From assembly GCA_010014835.2 (NCBI GenBank), contig JAAAKB020062547.1, positions 1 to 22,668 on the forward strand: 22,668 nucleotides of DNA, written 5' to 3'. Within the stretch, counting starts at the first letter, position 1. Each line of letters begins with the position of its first letter. The DNA is from Apostichopus leukothele. Its lineage: Eukaryota > Echinodermata > Holothuroidea > Aspidochirotida > Stichopodidae. Position numbers and translations under genes: made by a program. The notes under the pieces are model-generated. The model worked only from the letters and a program-made list of their open reading frames with translations, made no database searches and was not told the DNA's origin. Shown here one piece after another: positions 18,290-22,668 of this stretch.

Positions 18290-19837
18290 GTATCCTTTCA
18301 CTCCCTGTGTTTTCTATTTTCTTCTGATTTTGTACTTGGTTTTGTCTGACTTATTGCTTGTTCTTTTGTTTGTTTTGCTTAACTGGCTATTAATACGGTG
18401 TGTCTCTGGTTCAATGTTATTTACAATAATGTTGCAGACATTCTCTTTGTTTGCTTGTCATGTAGTCAGACATATCAGAACATGAGGACAGTTTGAACTT
18501 GAACTAAGATGGGGACCAAATAAGTACTAGCCCTAATTCTAAACACATTATCCGTTAACATAATAACTATGTTACTAATATTTGTATTGTCACTGAATGA
18601 TGAAACTTTTAGTTCACAATTTAAGAAACAGATAGTCATCACAACCAAAATTATGTTGGTTGTGGATGATATCAATACAAACTATGTCAACCTATAAGAG
18701 AACATCAGCTAAAATTTAATAAGTAGGAGTATGTTGAAGCTGTTTGTGGATTTCATGACTTATTCACTTTAGAAATAGATAATAATGAAATATGTTTTTA
18801 AAGTCAAATGTCAGGGATGATTTTTAAATCAACTTTTGATGCTTGAGTTTGAAAAAGGCTAATGATACTACTGGATAATTATCAAACTCATCCTATTGAA
18901 TGCTTGAATGGTTAACACAAACAGCTTGTCAAATGAGCAGGTTAAATGTAATTGATTCTCGCTCCTGTAAATATTTCCTTAAATAGTAATAATTGCAAAG
19001 TGAATCTAGGTAGACAAATCTACTGAGTAGAAATTTTTATCACCTTTCAACAAGTAATTGTACCTTGTCTTAATTATCAGATTTACTATGCACAAATCAT
19101 GTTAGTCTTGTTAAGATCCTAGTATGAACAGCCTAGTGTACCTTTCTTTTATACAAAACTATATTCCCGTATCTATTTGCTGTACTGCCCAGAGAACACC
19201 GTGGCAATGCTTTCAATTGATACTAGGGTCTTGCACATTTCTCCCAAGCTATCTTAATTTTTCCTTTGATTTTGGGAGATTTGCTTCAGAAAAGCGAAGA
19301 AGCCAATCAGGTTGCCAATTAGGCCCACATACCCCAAAATGTTTATTCATGCCCTCCCTCTTGCAGTGAACAATCACTTGGCCTTAGATTGGTTTGTAAT
19401 TTCTGTGGAAGAAACATGATCTCGCATGACATGCAATTTCGTAATAATAATATCAATACAGATTTTGTGGTTTGCATAAGTTCACGCCCCTCTTTGGAGA
19501 AATGTCCAAGACAATTGCATCGGACAGATCCTCGGGCATGTAAAATGCAGTGGGCAAGCACATTCGTGGTAGGCAGAAACAAACTTTGAGGCATGTACAG
19601 TTTGCACGCGAGAAAAAGGTATTACACACGACTTGACCAAGACTAAAATCATGTCTCTGTCACCAACTTTGATTAATTGAGTTATGCATTTCATATTTTC
19701 ATTTCAAGTTAAATATTTTTAGCCACTCCATTACTTTTCCTTTCAGCTATTGTGTTACCTTTGCACTTTCATAACCTATACTTGCTGTATTCAGGACATT
19801 CCATTCTGAAATAATTTTGTTTTGTACTTCACTTCAG
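18290..19837 (+). other. Interval between HYR 1 and EGF 2
   Basis: 1.5 kb without a supported exon. It contains a small imperfect hairpin (18631-18673). The open frames around 19.1-19.6 kb on both strands have no domain and no plausible splice sites. Confidence 0.6.
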
Positions 19838-19957
19838 CTCCAATCAATCCATGCACAAATGTTGTATGTCAAAATGGTGGCATGTGCTTTACAAATGGAG
19901 TTATCTTCGCATGTCAATGTCTCGTCACATTTACTGGAACCTTCTGTGAGGTGCCAG
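19838..19957 (+). CDS. EGF-like domain exon (EGF 2) with a defective donor
   Basis: A good acceptor (CTTCACTTCAG) opens a module with six cysteines: NPCTNVVCQNGGMC, then FACQC, then FTGTFCEVP. Up to the expected splice point it is 120 nt, exactly the length of EGF 1. The donor reads CTAAGT in place of GTAAGT, so the first intron base is C. Read-through would add about eight residues and stop at 19981. Either this exon is no longer spliced, the genome copy has an error, or a different donor is used. Confidence 0.65.
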
Positions 19958-21406
19958 CTAAGTCTACATGTATATATACGTAAACTTTGCTAACAAATAC
20001 TACAACCTTGATATATTCAATTATTACAGCCTAAACTGATGTACTAAAACATGGTAAAAATGTTAATACATTGACAGAGTCTGCCATTAGGAGTAACTTG
20101 AGTAAGTTTACTCTCAAATACAGGGTCCTCAGTAAGGATCTCCATGCTACATAAGGAATAAAACATGCTGAGACAAGGATCATTCCAAAATTGATAACAG
20201 AAATATAGTTATGGGAAAGTATAAGAGGTTTCACTTGAATGTAGGTCAAATCAATTATTAATGGAAACCTTTACCACCAATATGACTACCAATTGATGTC
20301 AAAATCAAACTGAATTTTCTATTCTCTTTGAATTCTCAAGTCATCTTCTCCTTTAAATTTAACATTGATTAAGTTTGGAAGACATGCTTATTAACAAAAC
20401 TAACAAATTAAAAAACTAATTAACATTATTAAGTTTGGTAATTTGTTACACAGCTTAGCTAGATCTGTCATCTGGTCTTGATAAGTTATTAATCCTCCCG
20501 TGTATGGAAACCTTATAGACATGATATAAACTCAAATGGTAAAGCATGGTTGAACCTTAAACTTGAGTGCAAACCCTGAGTTGCTGATAACATAGGGTCA
20601 ACAATGGTCGTAAAAACTTGAAAAGCTTGTTTGCAGTTTTACATTAGATGTTATAGTATACATTGTGTCAAGAAATCAGTTAGCTTTTGGCTTTCTGGTT
20701 TGCATGTTTGACACAAGTAAGTTGTGGAACGGGGCTGTCTCAGTCTGGAAGTCAAAGCCCAAGATCCAATCTGACAAGTTTTGTTCCCGTTATTTGTGAT
20801 GTCAACCTTTGCCAAAATGGTGGCACTTGTACAAAAAATCAGGGCAAACATTTAAGGATTTTTTTCTGGTTGTTCCTCAGACAACCTGGCCTTTCATTTT
20901 GGTTGCCTATAGATACCAGTTGTTAACAATATGAATAGCATGTATTATGAAAATAAATTGATATCTTTATGGTAATAAGTTTAAATATATTTCTTATTTT
21001 AATATCATCAACTTGAATTTGATTTATAAATGCAAGGTGGTATAAGTGCTACTTTGGAAGTATGTTCGTTCACAACCTATAATACAAAAATGCAAAGCAA
21101 CTGGCTTTAAACATATTTGTAAACCTTAATGCCTATAAGACACAAGCATAGACAAAATATACCTCATGACAAGTGACATAAGGCTGCAATTGGTCTGCTT
21201 TTACACTTTAATATTATCAGTGTTTTCCTGACAAGTAGAACTCAGTGACCTTGTGTCAAGTGCTTATAAACAACATGCACTCTCTAGAAACTCAGAAATG
21301 GATGGTTAGAGTTTACGAAAAGTGTTAATGAGTAGAAAAGGACCTGTTCAAGATATTGCATTAAATCCAATAATGCCCTTGCTTGACTTTTTCTTTCTCT
21401 TTGAAG
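19958..21406 (+). other. Interval between EGF 2 and HYR 2
   Basis: 1.4 kb. Contains an EGF relic (20786-20850) and a loose local duplication near 20361-20440 (AACATT.ATTAAGTTTGG twice). Otherwise AT-rich with no feature seen. Confidence 0.6.
20786..20850 (+). pseudogene. EGF-like exon relic (EGF 3)
   Basis: ICDVNLCQNGGTCTKNQG has the first three EGF cysteines with correct spacing (C-x4-C-x5-C). After KHLR the frame loses the remaining C-x-C...GF-x-G-x2-C pattern, although a stretch near 20885-20910 still vaguely resembles it at the DNA level. No acceptor AG lies just before the module. It is best read as a decayed exon of the same gene. Confidence 0.7.
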
Positions 21407-21649
21407 TGAACCAACCTCCTATTCTCCAGTGTCCTGCAGTCTTCCCTGTAACAGCACCACCACTGAGTACATCAACTACTGTACCGTTCAATACTCCATT
21501 GTGTGTAGACAATCAACAAGATAACTTCCTTGCTACCTGCACACCATCATCTGGATCTCTCTTTAATGCTGGTTCAAACACAGTTCTATGTACTTGTCAG
21601 GACAGTGGAGGTCTAACTAATTCCTGTACATTTATGGTCACTGTGCTAA
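21407..21649 (+). CDS. HYR domain exon (HYR 2)
   Basis: A 243-nt phase 1-1 exon with a strong acceptor (CTTTCTCTTTGAAG) and a strong donor (GTAAGT). It encodes VNQPPILQCPAVFPVTAPPL, TTVPFNTPLCVDN, SNTVLCTCQDSGG and CTFMVTV. This is a complete HYR domain with the CP cysteine and the CTFMV cysteine that normally pair. It is clearly related to HYR 1 at 18041 and to the relic near 22.4 kb. The host gene should be a secreted or cell-surface adhesion-type protein alternating EGF and HYR modules. Confidence 0.88.
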
Positions 21650-22403
21650 GTAAGTTCCATATCCATAATTGACACAGATAATTTGCATGATTAGTTTCTT
21701 TTGATATGACTTGATTCACCACAGTGCTTCATCTACATTGAATAGGTGTGTGAGCATATATATGATAGCAAAGAAAGTGAAAGTGTCTCATGTCATTTTG
21801 AAGTAATACCATATCACCATCAATTATTTCTTAACATGTTTCTTAACTTTTTCGTATGATAGATCTATCTCTTAGTCTTCACCAAGGTTGCATTAAAAAA
21901 TTCTTACAAACCTACAGGAGATAGAAGGACAGAAAGATGATTTGGTCTACAGAGAAAGCAATATTAGTGAGGTCAAAGGGGTCTCTCTCTGTTTTTGTTT
22001 TAGTAAAGCTCTGAAGAAAGTCCTGGCATGATCAAAACGATAGGCCCTCTAACTTTTAAATAATTTAATAATGTTGATCAACAAATCACCAAAAGAAAAT
22101 ATCATCATCCTTTTCTAATACTTTGCCTAAAGTAAACCAAAATCATTTAGAACTTTCCACTACTTGAATGATATCTTTGTCTGTGGTTCTTGTTGTACTA
22201 AATGGAGGAACCACTTTAACACACTTTAACAGCATTATCTAAGCTATTATTAAGGATGTTTCATTTAACATGAACCATTTGACGTTGCCAGAGAGGGAGA
22301 AAAAAACTGTTTTTTCATTTATTGGTCATTGAAAGCTTTGGGTTACACTAACAGCTTGTAACAAAGAACATTTTAGCTATCAGAGACAGGTAATGAAGCA
22401 CCA
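21650..22403 (+). other. Interval after HYR 2
   Basis: No exon is supported. CTGAAGA at 22011 followed by AAAACGATAGGCC resembles a motif common in invertebrate repeats. Otherwise AT-rich sequence. Confidence 0.55.
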
Positions 22404-22487
22404 AGTGAACCAAACTGTCGAACAGAGTAATTTGTGGTGACTGCAACTACCTCAGCAGTAGAAACATTTTACAATTTTTTCAACTAG
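22404..22487 (+). pseudogene. HYR exon relic (HYR 3)
   Basis: AAGTGAACCAAAC at the start matches the start of the intact HYR exon (GAAGTGAACCAACC). TTGTGGTGACTGCA, CTCAGCAGTAG and AACATTT then match HYR 1 (TTGTGGTGACTGCACCTAC and onward). Compared with HYR 1 it lacks short pieces, including about eight bases after CTAC. The frame of the opening does not continue into VVTA, and homology ends near 22487. It is a broken copy of the module. Confidence 0.7.
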
Positions 22488-22514
22488 TTTATACTCAAGT
22501 TGTACTTATAGGTT

Positions 22515-22630
22515 TTAATACGAACCTGTGCGCGAACGTAACAGAATGAATTTAAACACTTTGAACGAAGCCAAACGCTACAGAACGCTAATGCATGCAA
22601 ACGAACGCAAACAGATGCCTCAGAACGGAG
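22515..22630. repeat. GAACG-rich, CpG-bearing low-complexity stretch
   Basis: GAACG, AACGC and CAAACG words recur irregularly (GCGCGAACGTAACAGA, GAACGAAGCCAAACGC, CAGAACGCTAATGC, AACGAACGCAAACAGA). CpG density is far above the CpG-poor surroundings. It may be a decayed minisatellite; no gene is seen. Confidence 0.5.
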
Positions 22631-22668
22631 AAAATATTGGCAAAGAAAAGCTTTACTACTTAACAGAA

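Noticed and set aside
19124-19694. Overlapping open frames on both strands around 19.1-19.7 kb
   Set aside because: No domain, no suitable splice sites in phase with the EGF/HYR exons, and similar lengths on both strands, as expected by chance.

Overview
This is intron-rich animal nuclear DNA. It is AT-rich, with long introns flanked by GT-AG sites, microsatellites and short non-autonomous transposons. HYR (hyalin repeat) exons alternating with EGF exons, plus the general look of the intronic repeats, suggest a deuterostome invertebrate. An echinoderm is most likely, possibly a sea cucumber. That assignment is inference; nothing here proves a species.

Layout: 1-76 is a (TATG)n microsatellite. 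77-2469 is upstream sequence with a CpG-richer patch, an inverted repeat and a MITE. 2473-15143 is one complete multi-exon gene on the + strand. Fourteen coding exons join with consistent splice phases into a protein of about 1,090 residues. Its order is: a KMT5A-like SET domain; an acidic linker made largely of three tandemly duplicated exons; two zinc-finger-like motifs; a tyrosine-recombinase (Crypton-type integrase fold) domain that keeps Arg, Arg, His and Tyr; a second acidic linker; and a basic Myb/SANT-like C-terminus. Exons 5-7 lie in a 2.7-kb array of diverged repeats of about 290-300 bp. Two nearly identical repeat segments bracket the three exons.

15144-17433 is 3' UTR and intergenic sequence with a short tandem duplication, a repeat related to the 6.4-9.1 kb array, and a second (TATG)n microsatellite. 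17434-22668 holds part of a second + strand gene: EGF, HYR, EGF, EGF relic, HYR and HYR relic. All usable exons there are phase 1-1, as expected for extracellular module shuffling. Several are damaged: one donor has lost GT, one HYR has a poor acceptor and lacks a cysteine, and two modules are only fragments. The locus looks like a decaying gene or the ragged part of a large EGF/HYR gene. No start exon or stop is visible.

The most notable item is the first gene, which joins a histone-methyltransferase-type SET domain to a DNA recombinase-type domain and DNA-binding modules. It looks like a transposon-derived recombinase put to host use in chromatin. Its linker is growing by in-phase exon duplication.
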